A DNA stretch of 33,484 nt from Burkholderiaceae bacterium (lineage in GTDB: Bacteria > Pseudomonadota > Gammaproteobacteria > Burkholderiales > Burkholderiaceae_E), in NCBI GenBank assembly GCA_024643785.1, contig JAHEMI010000013.1, forward strand, positions 1 through 33,484, read 5' to 3'. Shown piece after piece: positions 17,921 through 25,848 of the stretch. Both the position numbers and the translations under genes were made by a program. The stretch's first letter is position 1, and each line of letters starts with the position of its first letter. The notes below the pieces were generated by a model. It did no database searches. It saw only the letters and a list, made by a program, of their open reading frames with translations, and was not told where the DNA came from.

Positions 17921-18841
17921 CTAGCCGTGACGGACCGGGAACAGCCCTTCGGGCTTGAACGCCAGCACCGCGGCCATCAGCAGGTAGATCAGCATCGAGG
18001 CCAGCGCCGGCCCGGCCGCCTGCGCAAAGCTGGGGCTCATCAAGGCGCTCATCCAGAGCGGCAGGAAGACCCGGCCCATGGTGTCGACCACCCCGATGAT
18101 CAGGGCCGCCAGGAAGGCGCCGCGGATCGAACCGATGCCGCCGACCACGATCACCACCAGGGTCTGGATCAGGATCGCCTCGCCCATCGCCGCCTGGACC
18201 GAGAAGATCGGTCCTGCCATCAGCCCCGCCAGTCCGGCCAGTCCGGCCCCGAGGCCGAAGATCAGCGTGTTGAGCAGGCGGATGTTGATGCCCAGCGCGC
18301 CGACCATGTCGGCGTTGGTGGCGCCCGCCCGGATCAGCATTCCGACCCGGGTATAGCTGATCAGCCAGTAGAGGAACAGGGCCACCATCAGCCCGACGGC
18401 AATGATCGCCACCCGATAGAGCGGGTAGAACAGTCCGCCAAAGGCGACGATCCCGGTGAGCCACTGCGGCGTTTGCGCATAAAGCGGCGACACGCCCCAG
18501 ATGATGCGCACCAGTTCATTGAAGAACAGCACCAGCCCGAAGGTCGCCAGCACCTGGTCGAGGTGGTCGCGCGCGTACAGGCCCGAGAGCGCGATCCTCT
18601 CGACCAGCATTCCCACCAGCATGGCGCCCGGTACCGCGACCAGCGCTGCGACCAGGAATGAACCGCTGGCGTTGCCGGCTGCCGCTGCGAAGTACGCCCC
18701 GACCATGTAGAGCGAACCATGGGCGAGATTGACGAAATTCATGATCCCGAACACCAGGGTCAGCCCGGCGGCGAGCAGGAACAGCAGCACCCCGAGTTGC
18801 AGTCCGTTGAGCAGCTGGGTAAGGAACAGTCCGAGCGTCAT
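17921..18841 (-). CDS. ABC transporter permease, LivH type
   Basis: A 306-residue LivH-class permease. The N-terminal helix and signature GLTLVFGIMNFVNLAHGSLY and the loop GALGINIRLLNTLIFGLGAGLAGLAG with IVVGGIGSIRGAF are typical. The protein is hydrophobic throughout. It is the first permease gene after the binding-protein gene, separated by 68 bases that contain overlapping hairpins. It is part of the presumed aromatic-acid importer. Confidence 0.92.
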   Translation of the reverse strand: MTLGLFLTQLLNGLQLGVLLFLLAAGLTLVFGIMNFVNLAHGSLYMVGAYFAAAAGNASGSFLVAALVAVPGAMLVGMLVERIALSGLYARDHLDQVLATFGLVLFFNELVRIIWGVSPLYAQTPQWLTGIVAFGGLFYPLYRVAIIAVGLMVALFLYWLISYTRVGMLIRAGATNADMVGALGINIRLLNTLIFGLGAGLAGLAGLMAGPIFSVQAAMGEAILIQTLVVIVVGGIGSIRGAFLAALIIGVVDTMGRVFLPLWMSALMSPSFAQAAGPALASMLIYLLMAAVLAFKPEGLFPVRHG

Positions 18842-18863
18842 GCGTGGTTCCGGATCGAGCAGG

Positions 18864-18897
18864 CACGACGGGCGCGGGCGGCGCCCGTCCCGTCGTG
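18864..18897 (-). other. overlapping hairpins between binding-protein and permease genes
   Basis: CACGACGGG (18864-18872) pairs perfectly with CCCGTCGTG (18889-18897). Alternatively ACGGGCGC (18868-18875) pairs with GCGCCCGT (18881-18888). The two share bases. In binding-protein operons such hairpins often protect the upstream mRNA or partly stop transcription, so that more binding protein than permease is made; here that is inference. Confidence 0.5.
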
Positions 18898-18909
18898 GTC
18901 AGCGTCAGA

Positions 18910-20085
18910 TCACTTCATCGGGCACTGGCTGTAGAAGGCGTCCTTGTAATCCTTGAGCGGAGTCGCCACGGTCTTCAGGGTCATCCTGCCCTGTGCGTCC
19001 TTGACCGCCTCGAAGATGTGGAAGTCCTGGATCACGAAGTGGTTGGTGTTGTACTTGAAGTTGCCGCGCAACGACTTGAAGTCCGCCGCCTTGAGCGCGG
19101 CCATGAATGCCGCCTGGTCATCGATCTTGCCGCCGACCTTGCGGATCGCCGAGTCAAGCAGCAGCGCCGCGTCGTAGGACTGGGCGGCGTACTGGGACGG
19201 GATACGCTTGTACTTGGCCTCGAAGTCCTTGACGAACTTCTGGTTGGTGGCGTTGGCGAAATCCGGGCCCCAGAAGCTGCCCGCGATGACGCCAATCGCA
19301 GCGTCGCCCATTGCCGGCAGGCCGATGCCATCAGCGGTCGAGGCGGTCAGCAGGGCGATCTTGCCCTTGAGTCCCGACTGGTTCCACTGCTTGACGAAGT
19401 TGATCCCCATGCCGCCGGGCAGGAACGCGAACACCGCCTGCGGTTGCGCCGCAGCGATCTGGGCGATCTCGGCCGAGTAATCCTGGGTGCCGAGCGCCGG
19501 CCACAGTTCGCCGGTGGTGGGCGTGGTGTAGTTGCGTCTGAAGCCCGCGACGAAGTCCTTGCCCGCCTGGTAGTTGGGCGCGATGGTCATGACTTTCTGG
19601 TAACCATTGTCGGCGGCGTAGCGGCCGACGACTTCGGGCTGTTGCCCGCCTTCCCATGAGGTCGAGAAGAAGTACGGCGAGCATTTCGCGCCGGCGATCG
19701 GCGACGGCCCGGCATTGGAGCCGATCAGGAACACCTTCTGGTCGGTGACCTTCTTGTGGATAGCCATCATGATGTTGGAGAAGGTGATGCCGGTGATGAT
19801 CTGCACCTTCTCCTTCTCGATCATCTTGTCGACGACCTGGACCGCCACCTCGGGCTTGAGCTGGCTGTCCTCGCGCAGCACTGACACCGGGACGCCGCCG
19901 AGCTTGCCGCCGTTTTGTTCGACCACCAGCATGAACGCATCGTACTGGTCCTGGCCCAACGGTCCCTGGGGACCTGAGAGAACGCCCATGAAGCCGATCT
20001 TGATCTCGGCCTGGGCCAAACCCGGCGCCGCGAGCGCGCCGATCACTGCTGCCGCAGTGAGGGCAAGTCTCAACCTCGTTTTCAT
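18910..20085 (-). CDS. periplasmic substrate-binding protein of HAAT-type ABC transporter
   Basis: A 391-residue Leu/Ile/Val-type type I periplasmic binding protein. A signal peptide is clear: MKTRLRLALT, a hydrophobic stretch, then AQA with cleavage predicted before EIKIGF. The mature N-terminus IKIGFMGVLSGPQGPLG and the following EDSQLKPEVAVQVVDKMI match the family. AGGAGA precedes the ATG. It lies beside boxR and the box catabolic genes, as in known benzoate clusters of Azoarcus-type bacteria, so benzoate or a related aromatic acid is the likely ligand. A 140-base gap with a weak operator-like element at 20098-20108 separates it from the hydrolase gene. Confidence 0.9.
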   Translation of the reverse strand: MKTRLRLALTAAAVIGALAAPGLAQAEIKIGFMGVLSGPQGPLGQDQYDAFMLVVEQNGGKLGGVPVSVLREDSQLKPEVAVQVVDKMIEKEKVQIITGITFSNIMMAIHKKVTDQKVFLIGSNAGPSPIAGAKCSPYFFSTSWEGGQQPEVVGRYAADNGYQKVMTIAPNYQAGKDFVAGFRRNYTTPTTGELWPALGTQDYSAEIAQIAAAQPQAVFAFLPGGMGINFVKQWNQSGLKGKIALLTASTADGIGLPAMGDAAIGVIAGSFWGPDFANATNQKFVKDFEAKYKRIPSQYAAQSYDAALLLDSAIRKVGGKIDDQAAFMAALKAADFKSLRGNFKYNTNHFVIQDFHIFEAVKDAQGRMTLKTVATPLKDYKDAFYSQCPMK

Positions 20086-20225
20086 CGTCTGTCTCCTGGT
20101 TATGGTGCGAACCTATTGGCATGTGCGTGACCCATGCGCGCGCTGCGAATGGGCTGGCATCACTGGTTCGCTGCGGGAGAGTCTAAGTTAAAAGGCGGTG
20201 CGCCACCATCGCGGCGATTGCCGAT

Positions 20226-21071
20226 TCACTGCTGCAGCGCACCCAGGAAAGCGATGATTTCGCTGGCGGTGCGCCCCGGCTGCTCGAGATGCGGGCTGTG
20301 CCGCGCCCCGGGGATCGCGACCGCGCGGGCATCTGGCGCCAGTTCCGCGACCCGCTCGATCTGGCGCAGGGTGCCGTACTGATCCTCGGTCCCCTGGAGT
20401 GCCAGCACCGGGCAGCGGACCTGCGCCACTTCGGACTCGATGTTCCAGGCCAGGAACTCGGGGTCCAGCCAGATGTCGCTCCAGGTCCTGAAGGTCAGCT
20501 GCGGATCGCGGTGGTAGCGCCCCAGCGCCCGCGCCAGGCGGCCGTCGGGGAACGCGGCGGCGGCCGCCGCAATCGAATCGATGCAGACCGGCTCGACGAA
20601 CAGGTGCGGCGCGAGCGCGACCACCGCCGCTATCGTCGGCGCTGCACCGCCGTCGCGCTGCGCCGCCGTGGCGGCGTGGAGCAGCGCGATCGAGCCGCCG
20701 TCGCTGTGACCGACCAGGATCGCGCGCCTGATGCCGAGGTGCGCCAGCAGCGCCGGCAGGGCCTGCCGCGCCTCATCGTGCATGAAGCTGGTGGTGAAGG
20801 GCGTGGCGAAAGTCTCGGAACCACCGTAGCCGCGGCGCGACGACACCACTGCCGGCAGGTCGAGCGAGCGCGCCATGTGCTGCGGGAAATCGCGCCACAT
20901 CGCCAGGCAGCCCAGGCCCTCGTGAAGAAACACCAGCACGCTACGGTCGCCGGCGACAGCGCCGATCGTGGCGTATTCGATGGTCTCGCCGCCAACTCGT
21001 TCGCAGCGTGTCGTGGCGGCCAGTTCGGGACAGGGGCTGGGCTCGATCATCGGTGGACTTTCCATCGTCAT
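20226..21071 (-). CDS. alpha/beta hydrolase associated with the benzoate cluster
   Basis: A 281-residue alpha/beta-fold hydrolase. The nucleophile elbow is VGHSDGGS with Ser123. The likely acid is Asp230 (LQGTEDQYG) and the likely base His258 (PGARHSPHLEQP). An HEG oxyanion motif is near residue 50. There is no signal peptide, so it should be cytoplasmic. Hydrolases of this kind accompany box genes in other bacteria and have been called lactone hydrolases, but the substrate is not established; a lactone or CoA-thioester side product is plausible. It is divergent from boxR with only 49 bases between start codons, and a candidate BoxR operator touches its ATG. A second ATG at 21065 is also possible. 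Confidence 0.85.
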   Translation of the reverse strand: MTMESPPMIEPSPCPELAATTRCERVGGETIEYATIGAVAGDRSVLVFLHEGLGCLAMWRDFPQHMARSLDLPAVVSSRRGYGGSETFATPFTTSFMHDEARQALPALLAHLGIRRAILVGHSDGGSIALLHAATAAQRDGGAAPTIAAVVALAPHLFVEPVCIDSIAAAAAAFPDGRLARALGRYHRDPQLTFRTWSDIWLDPEFLAWNIESEVAQVRCPVLALQGTEDQYGTLRQIERVAELAPDARAVAIPGARHSPHLEQPGRTASEIIAFLGALQQ

Positions 21072-21081
21072 GCGCTATAGT
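21054..21081 (+). promoter_or_regulatory. candidate boxR promoter
   Basis: TGGACT (21054-21059), a 16-base spacer and TATAGT (21076-21081) resemble a sigma-70 promoter reading toward boxR, about 40 bases before its ATG. The -10 box lies inside the candidate BoxR operator, as expected for autorepression. Confidence 0.35.
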
Positions 21082-21083
21082 GC
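21069..21083. promoter_or_regulatory. candidate BoxR operator, copy 1
   Basis: The minus strand reads GCACTATAGCGCATG, which matches copy 2 at 22505-22519 in 14 of 15 bases. Its core GCACTATAGCGC is nearly palindromic (five of six pairs). It lies between the divergent hydrolase and boxR genes and overlaps the hydrolase start codon. Assignment to BoxR is inference from position. Confidence 0.6.
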
Positions 21084-21120
21084 CATCCAGTAACAACTTT
21101 TGAAACTATCTTGCAATCCA

Positions 21121-22035
21121 ATGCCGGCCCGTGGCAACCAACAGGACGACGGCCAGTACCTTGAGCGACTGGGTGCGCGCGTGCGCCAGCGCCGTGAGGA
21201 ACTAGGCCTTACGCGACGGCGCCTGGCCGAGGAGTCGGGGCTTTCGGAGCGCTACCTCGCGCAGCTCGAACTGGGCGCCGGCAACGCTTCGGTGCTGTTG
21301 ATCAGGCGCCTCGCGCTCGCCCTCGAAGTCGCTCCCGAAGTGATCCTGCTCGATGCTCCCGCGGGACCGGCTACCGCCCAGATCTTCGCCGCGCTTCGGT
21401 TCCTCGACACCGAGACCCTGGCCCAGGCGGCAGGGCTGCTCGAGCAGCGGTTTGGCAAGGTCAGCCACGCGCGGCGCCAGCGCATCGCACTGATCGGCCT
21501 GCGGGCCGCCGGCAAGTCAACCCTGGGCACTGCGCTGGCGCGCCGGTTGCGGATTCCGTTTCATGAACTCGACCTCGAGGTCGAGCGCGATGCCGGGATG
21601 AGTCTCGCCAATCTCTTTTCGCTCTACGGCCAGGACGCCTACCGGGTTCACGAACGCAAGGCGCTGACGGCGCTGGTCGGGCGTGTCGGCCCACAGGTGA
21701 TCGCCACCGGCGGCTCGCTGCCGACCGAGCCGGAATCGTTCGAACTCCTGCGCAGCCACTGTTTCACGGTGTGGCTGCGCGCCGAACCCCAGGACCACAT
21801 GAAGCGGGTGGTGGCTGCCGGCGACCTGCGCCCGATTCGCGGCCGCAGCCGGGCGATGGCCGAACTCGAGGCGATCCTGGCTGAGCGCGAATCGCTCTAC
21901 GCCCAGGCCGACCTGCGCGTCGATACCAGCGCCAATTCAGTGGAGCGTTGCGTCGAGATGGTGTTGGCGGCGCTCGGCGATGCCCCGCCGGCGCGAAACC
22001 AGGCGCGGCGGGCACGCCCCTCGTCGGGGCGCTGA
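21121..22035 (+). CDS. boxR: BoxR/BzdR-type benzoyl-CoA-responsive transcriptional regulator
   Basis: A 304-residue regulator with the two-part design of BoxR and BzdR. Residues about 13-70 are an XRE/Cro-type helix-turn-helix (RRRLAEESGLSERYLAQLELG), followed by a short linker. Residues about 121-290 are a shikimate-kinase-like domain with an intact P-loop, GLRAAGKST (126-134). In the studied homologues this domain binds benzoyl-CoA and releases repression of box or bzd promoters. ATG 21121 is chosen; the frame extends to TTG 21100 without conserved sequence. Its position between the transporter/hydrolase genes and the box genes fits local control. Confidence 0.93.
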   Translation: MPARGNQQDDGQYLERLGARVRQRREELGLTRRRLAEESGLSERYLAQLELGAGNASVLLIRRLALALEVAPEVILLDAPAGPATAQIFAALRFLDTETLAQAAGLLEQRFGKVSHARRQRIALIGLRAAGKSTLGTALARRLRIPFHELDLEVERDAGMSLANLFSLYGQDAYRVHERKALTALVGRVGPQVIATGGSLPTEPESFELLRSHCFTVWLRAEPQDHMKRVVAAGDLRPIRGRSRAMAELEAILAERESLYAQADLRVDTSANSVERCVEMVLAALGDAPPARNQARRARPSSGR

Positions 22036-22043
22036 CCGGATCG

Positions 22044-22499
22044 TCAGGCGGCGCGCGCCAGTTCGAGCCAGCCGGGCATCCATTCGAGCGCGAGGTCCTC
22101 GGGCATCTGGCCGCCGGCGGAATCGAGCCGGGCACGCTCGCCGATGCGCCGGGCGCCGAGTTCGGCGAGCAATTCGTCGAATTTCTGGCCGCCAAAGTTG
22201 AAGGTGTCGGTGTAGGTGTTGTCGCCCAGCCCGATGACGCCGTAGCGCACCGCCGACAGGTCAGGGCGCTGGGCACGCAGCGCGTCGTAGAGCGGTTTGC
22301 CGTTGTCCGGGACATCGCCCTGGCCGTAGGTCGAGGTGCAGATCAGGTAGATCTCGTCGCCGTCGAATACCTCAGGGCCGAGGTTGTCCATCGGTGTGAC
22401 GACTATTTCGGTGTCATCGTCACCAAAGGTGAGCTCGAGTTCCTGCGCCACCATCTCGGCGGTTCCGGTCATTGTTGCAACGAGTATGTTTATTCGCAT
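22044..22499 (-). CDS. MioC-type flavodoxin
   Basis: A 151-residue short-chain flavodoxin that should bind FMN and carry electrons in the cytoplasm. The phosphate loop is ATMTGTAEMVA, the 60s loop is TSTYGQGDVPDN, and the 90s loop is GLGDNTYTDTFNFGG. ATG 22499 (MRINILVATM) is used; a GTG at 22508 is an alternative. It converges on boxR with an 8-base gap and is divergent from boxC, with the second candidate BoxR operator just upstream of its ATG. It could pass electrons to the diiron oxygenase component BoxB, since no boxA reductase is seen here; this is inference, and a housekeeping MioC/BisC-like role is possible. Confidence 0.85.
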   Translation of the reverse strand: MRINILVATMTGTAEMVAQELELTFGDDDTEIVVTPMDNLGPEVFDGDEIYLICTSTYGQGDVPDNGKPLYDALRAQRPDLSAVRYGVIGLGDNTYTDTFNFGGQKFDELLAELGARRIGERARLDSAGGQMPEDLALEWMPGWLELARAA

Positions 22500-22504
22500 G
22501 GCAA

Positions 22505-22519
22505 GCACTATAACGCATG
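22505..22519. promoter_or_regulatory. candidate BoxR operator, copy 2
   Basis: GCACTATAACGCATG on the plus strand differs by one base from the minus-strand copy at 21069-21083. It lies six bases upstream of the flavodoxin ATG and 126 bases upstream of the boxC ATG. Downstream, AACTTT (22535-22540) and TTGCAAT (22542-22548) also recur in the boxR promoter region at 21095-21100 and 21111-21117. Confidence 0.6.
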
Positions 22520-22644
22520 TATAGACAAATAAGGAACTTTATTGCAATTTCGTTCCGGGCACAGTAATCTGTGTCGCTAGCGGGGGCTAAGCGTTGCGCT
22601 GTTGCCTTGCGCCGCCGTGTCAATCAAAGCTGCAGGAGAACGCG

Positions 22645-24315
22645 ATGCCAGCCAACGGATCAAATGGCGCCAGCGCGCCGATTCGGTTCGAGACCGACCC
22701 CTCACGATACCAGCACTGGAAGCTCCAGGTCGACGGGGCAGTGGCGCGGCTCGAACTCGACGTTGCCGAGGACGGCGGCATTGCGCCGGGCTACCAGCTC
22801 AAGCTCAATTCCTATGACCTCGGGGTGGACATCGAGCTCAACGACGCGCTCAACCGGATCCGCTACGAGCACCCTGGCGTACGCACGGTCGTGGTCGCCA
22901 GTGCGCGGCCGCGGATGTTCTGTTCCGGAGCGAATATCTACATGCTCGGACTATCGAGCCACGGCGACAAGGTCAATTTCTGCAAGTTCACCAACGAGAC
23001 CCGCAACGGCATGGAGGATTCCAGCCGCTTCGAGGGCATCCGCTTCCTGGCGGCGATCAACGGGGCGTGCGCCGGCGGCGGCTATGAGCTGGCGCTGGCC
23101 TGCGACGAGATCCTGATGGTCGACGACCGTTCGAGCACGGTCAGCCTGCCGGAAGTGCCGCTGCTGGGTGTCCTGCCCGGCACCGGCGGATTGACCCGGC
23201 TGGTTGACAAGCGCCAGGTGCGGCGCGACCTCGCCGACGTCTTCTGCACCACCGCGGAGGGCGTGCGGGCCGAGCGCGCGCTGCAGTGGCGCCTGGTCGA
23301 TCACATCGCCAAGCCGGCAGCGTTCGACGAGTCGGTGGCGACGCACGCCGCCCGGCTGGCCGCCTCTGGTCCGCGTCCGGCCGATGCCGCGGCAGTGGCG
23401 TTGACGCCGCTGGCCTGCACCCAGGATGGCCCCGACCGGCGCAGCTATTCGCTGGTGCGCTGCGTGATCGACCGCGAGCAGCGCAGCGCCGCGATCACGC
23501 TCGCCGGTCCTGCCGAGGCGCCGCCCGCCGACGGCGAAGCCGCCCGGAGCGCCGGCTCCGACTATTGGGCGTTGCGGCTCGCGCGTGAGTTCGAGGACCT
23601 GGTGCTGCACCTGCGCAGCAACGAGACCGAGATCGGGCTCTGGCTGCTGCGCACCGAGGGCGACCTGGCGCGCACCCTTGCCCACGACGCTTTCCTCGAG
23701 GCCAACCAGGATCACTGGTTCGTGCGCCAGGTGAGCGGCACCTGGCGCCGGCTGCTCTCGCGTCTCGATGTCGGCTCGCGCTCGATGTTCGCGCTCGTCG
23801 AGCCGGGCTCGTGCTTTGGCGCAGTGCTGCTCGAGGTGGCGCTCGCCGCCGACCGGATCTACATGCTCGATACCGAGGAGAGCGATCCGGGCGCCGCGCT
23901 CGCGCTCGCCGAGTCGAATTTCGGCCGTTATCCGATGGCCAGCGGCGCGACGCGGCTAGAAGCGCATTACAGCGGCCTGGTGCCCGCGGAACTGCGCGAA
24001 CAGCTCGGCGCCGCGCTTTCGGCCGCGCAATGCGATGCGCTCGGCCTGGTCACCGCCGCGCCCGACGACCTCGACTATGCCGAGGAAGTGCGCATCGCCA
24101 TCGAGGAGCGCGCAGCGCAATCGCCCGATGCGCTGACCGCGATGGAGGCCAACCTGCGCTTCCCCGGGGCGGAGACCATGATCACGCGCATTTTCGGGCG
24201 CCTCACAGCCTGGCAGAACTGGGTCTTCCAGCGGCCCAACGCGACCGGCGAAGGCGGGGCACTGAAAGTCTATGGCACCGGGTCGCGACCAGATTTCGAT
24301 CGCCGGCGCGTCTGA
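22645..24315 (+). CDS. boxC: 2,3-epoxybenzoyl-CoA dihydrolase (benzoyl-CoA-dihydrodiol lyase)
   Basis: A 556-residue crotonase-superfamily enzyme, BoxC. It opens 2,3-epoxybenzoyl-CoA hydrolytically, releasing formate and 3,4-dehydroadipyl-CoA semialdehyde. Oxyanion-hole motifs are RMFCSGANIYML (about 90-101) and INGACAGGGYELA (138-150), followed by LPEVPLLGVLPGTGG. A second, diverged crotonase-like half follows, with LRSNETEIGLWLLRTEGD. The length is typical for BoxC. CAGGAGA just upstream supports ATG 22645; the upstream TTG at 22594 is not conserved. It is the first gene of a boxC-boxB-bclA run. Confidence 0.95.
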   Translation: MPANGSNGASAPIRFETDPSRYQHWKLQVDGAVARLELDVAEDGGIAPGYQLKLNSYDLGVDIELNDALNRIRYEHPGVRTVVVASARPRMFCSGANIYMLGLSSHGDKVNFCKFTNETRNGMEDSSRFEGIRFLAAINGACAGGGYELALACDEILMVDDRSSTVSLPEVPLLGVLPGTGGLTRLVDKRQVRRDLADVFCTTAEGVRAERALQWRLVDHIAKPAAFDESVATHAARLAASGPRPADAAAVALTPLACTQDGPDRRSYSLVRCVIDREQRSAAITLAGPAEAPPADGEAARSAGSDYWALRLAREFEDLVLHLRSNETEIGLWLLRTEGDLARTLAHDAFLEANQDHWFVRQVSGTWRRLLSRLDVGSRSMFALVEPGSCFGAVLLEVALAADRIYMLDTEESDPGAALALAESNFGRYPMASGATRLEAHYSGLVPAELREQLGAALSAAQCDALGLVTAAPDDLDYAEEVRIAIEERAAQSPDALTAMEANLRFPGAETMITRIFGRLTAWQNWVFQRPNATGEGGALKVYGTGSRPDFDRRRV

Positions 24316-24353
24316 CGCGCCAGTGCGCAACAACTTGAGCAAGGGGAAAGCAG

Positions 24354-25796
24354 ATGTCAACCATCCAGTACGGTGACCGGATTCCGAACAACGTCCGTCT
24401 CGACGAAGACCGGGTACTCCAGAGGGCGCTCGAACACTGGCAGCCCAGGTTCCTTGACTGGTGGAAGGAGTCCGGCCCGGCCGACTTCCAGTCCTCCGAC
24501 GTCTACCTGCGCACCGCCGTCGGCGTCGACGCCAAGGGCTGGGCCAGCTATGGCCAGGTGCGCATGCCCGACTATCGCTGGGGCATCTTCCTTGCCGATG
24601 CCGAGCCCGGGCGCAAGATCGGTTTCGGCGACGCGATGGGCCAGGATGCCTGGCAGTCGGTGCCGGGGGAATATCGCTCGATGCTGCGCCGCTTCATCGT
24701 CACCCAGGGTGATACCGAGCCGGCCTCGGTCGAGCAGCAGCGCATGCTTGGACACATTGCGCCCTCGCTCTACGACCTGCGCAATCTCTTCCAGATCAAC
24801 GTCGAGGAGGGGCGTCACCTCTGGGCGATGGTCTACCTGCTGCACGCCTACTTCGGCCGCGACGGCCGCGAGGAGGCCGAGGCCCTGCTCGAGCGTCACT
24901 CGGGCGATCCCGACAACGCCCGCATCCTCGAGACCTTCAACGAGCCCATCGACGACTGGCTCTCGCTGTACATGTTCACCTACTTCACCGATCGCGACGG
25001 CAAGTACCAGCTGAAGTCCTTCGCCGAATCGGCCTTCGATCCGCTCTCGCGCACCTGCCGCTTCATGCTGACCGAGGAAGCGCACCACATGTTCGTCGGC
25101 GACACCGGTATTGGCCGCGTGATCCGGCGCACTATCGACCTGATGAAGGAACTCAAGACCGACGACCCGGCTGCCATCAGGCGCGCCGGCGGCATCGACA
25201 TGGAGTTGCTGCAGCGCTACCTGAACTACTGGTTCACTTCGTCGCTCGATCTCTTTGGCGGCGAGGATTCGTCCAATGCCGCGAGCGCCTTCGCCACCGG
25301 GATCAAGGGCCGCCCGGACGAGGCCGGCTACGCCGATCATCTCGAGCGTGACACCAGTTTCGAACTCGCCCGGCCGGTCGCCGATTGGGACGGCAGCGGC
25401 GACGGCATCGCCGTCGACGAAATCCCGATGCGCAACGCCACCAACGAAGTGGTCCGCCAGTCCTACATTCGCGACTGCGAAATCGGCCTCAAGCGCTGGA
25501 ACCGGACCCTCGAGCGCGCCGGCACCGGGTTCCAGCTGGCTCTGCCGTCATCGCACTTCCGGCGCAAGATCGGTGCCTGGGCCAGTGTGCCGACCGATCC
25601 TTCGGGGCGGCGGATCACTGCCGGGCAGTTCAGCGCCGGGATCGGTGACTGGGTGCCGAGCGCCGACGACAAGGCCTATGTGAAGTCGCTGATGGTCAAG
25701 GTGCACGAGCCCGGCAAGATGGCTGGCTGGATCGCGCCGCCGGAACGGGGCATCAACAACCTGCCGCTCGATCACGAATACGTGCGGGTTCCCTGA
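24354..25796 (+). CDS. boxB: benzoyl-CoA 2,3-epoxidase, diiron oxygenase component
   Basis: A 480-residue BoxB, the diiron oxygenase that converts benzoyl-CoA to 2,3-epoxybenzoyl-CoA with O2. The expected iron ligands are present: Glu122, Glu152 and His155 (EEGRH), Asp213, Glu242 and His245 (EEAHH). This matches the ligands reported for Azoarcus evansii BoxB with a constant offset of two residues, as I recall the literature. AAGGGGA precedes the ATG by about six bases. BoxB needs electrons, normally from the reductase BoxA, which is not encoded in this window. Confidence 0.96.
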   Translation: MSTIQYGDRIPNNVRLDEDRVLQRALEHWQPRFLDWWKESGPADFQSSDVYLRTAVGVDAKGWASYGQVRMPDYRWGIFLADAEPGRKIGFGDAMGQDAWQSVPGEYRSMLRRFIVTQGDTEPASVEQQRMLGHIAPSLYDLRNLFQINVEEGRHLWAMVYLLHAYFGRDGREEAEALLERHSGDPDNARILETFNEPIDDWLSLYMFTYFTDRDGKYQLKSFAESAFDPLSRTCRFMLTEEAHHMFVGDTGIGRVIRRTIDLMKELKTDDPAAIRRAGGIDMELLQRYLNYWFTSSLDLFGGEDSSNAASAFATGIKGRPDEAGYADHLERDTSFELARPVADWDGSGDGIAVDEIPMRNATNEVVRQSYIRDCEIGLKRWNRTLERAGTGFQLALPSSHFRRKIGAWASVPTDPSGRRITAGQFSAGIGDWVPSADDKAYVKSLMVKVHEPGKMAGWIAPPERGINNLPLDHEYVRVP

Positions 25797-25848
25797 CCGG
25801 GGCATTGCCGCGGTAACATCCGGACCAGAAGGACAGGAGGAGACACGG

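Noticed and set aside
17042-18661. A 539-codon plus-strand open frame opposite the two permease genes
   Set aside because: It is rich in Gln, His, Asp and Arg with no family resemblance, and lies antisense to two well-recognised permeases. Long antisense frames are expected in GC-rich DNA.
21072-21120. BzdR consensus TGCA-N6-GGNTA in the boxR promoter
   Set aside because: TTGCAA is present but is not followed by GGNTA at the right distance. The shared 15-base element is the better operator candidate.
22594-22644. Upstream TTG start for boxC
   Set aside because: ATG 22645 has a good CAGGAGA ribosome binding site directly upstream and starts where BoxC proteins usually begin.
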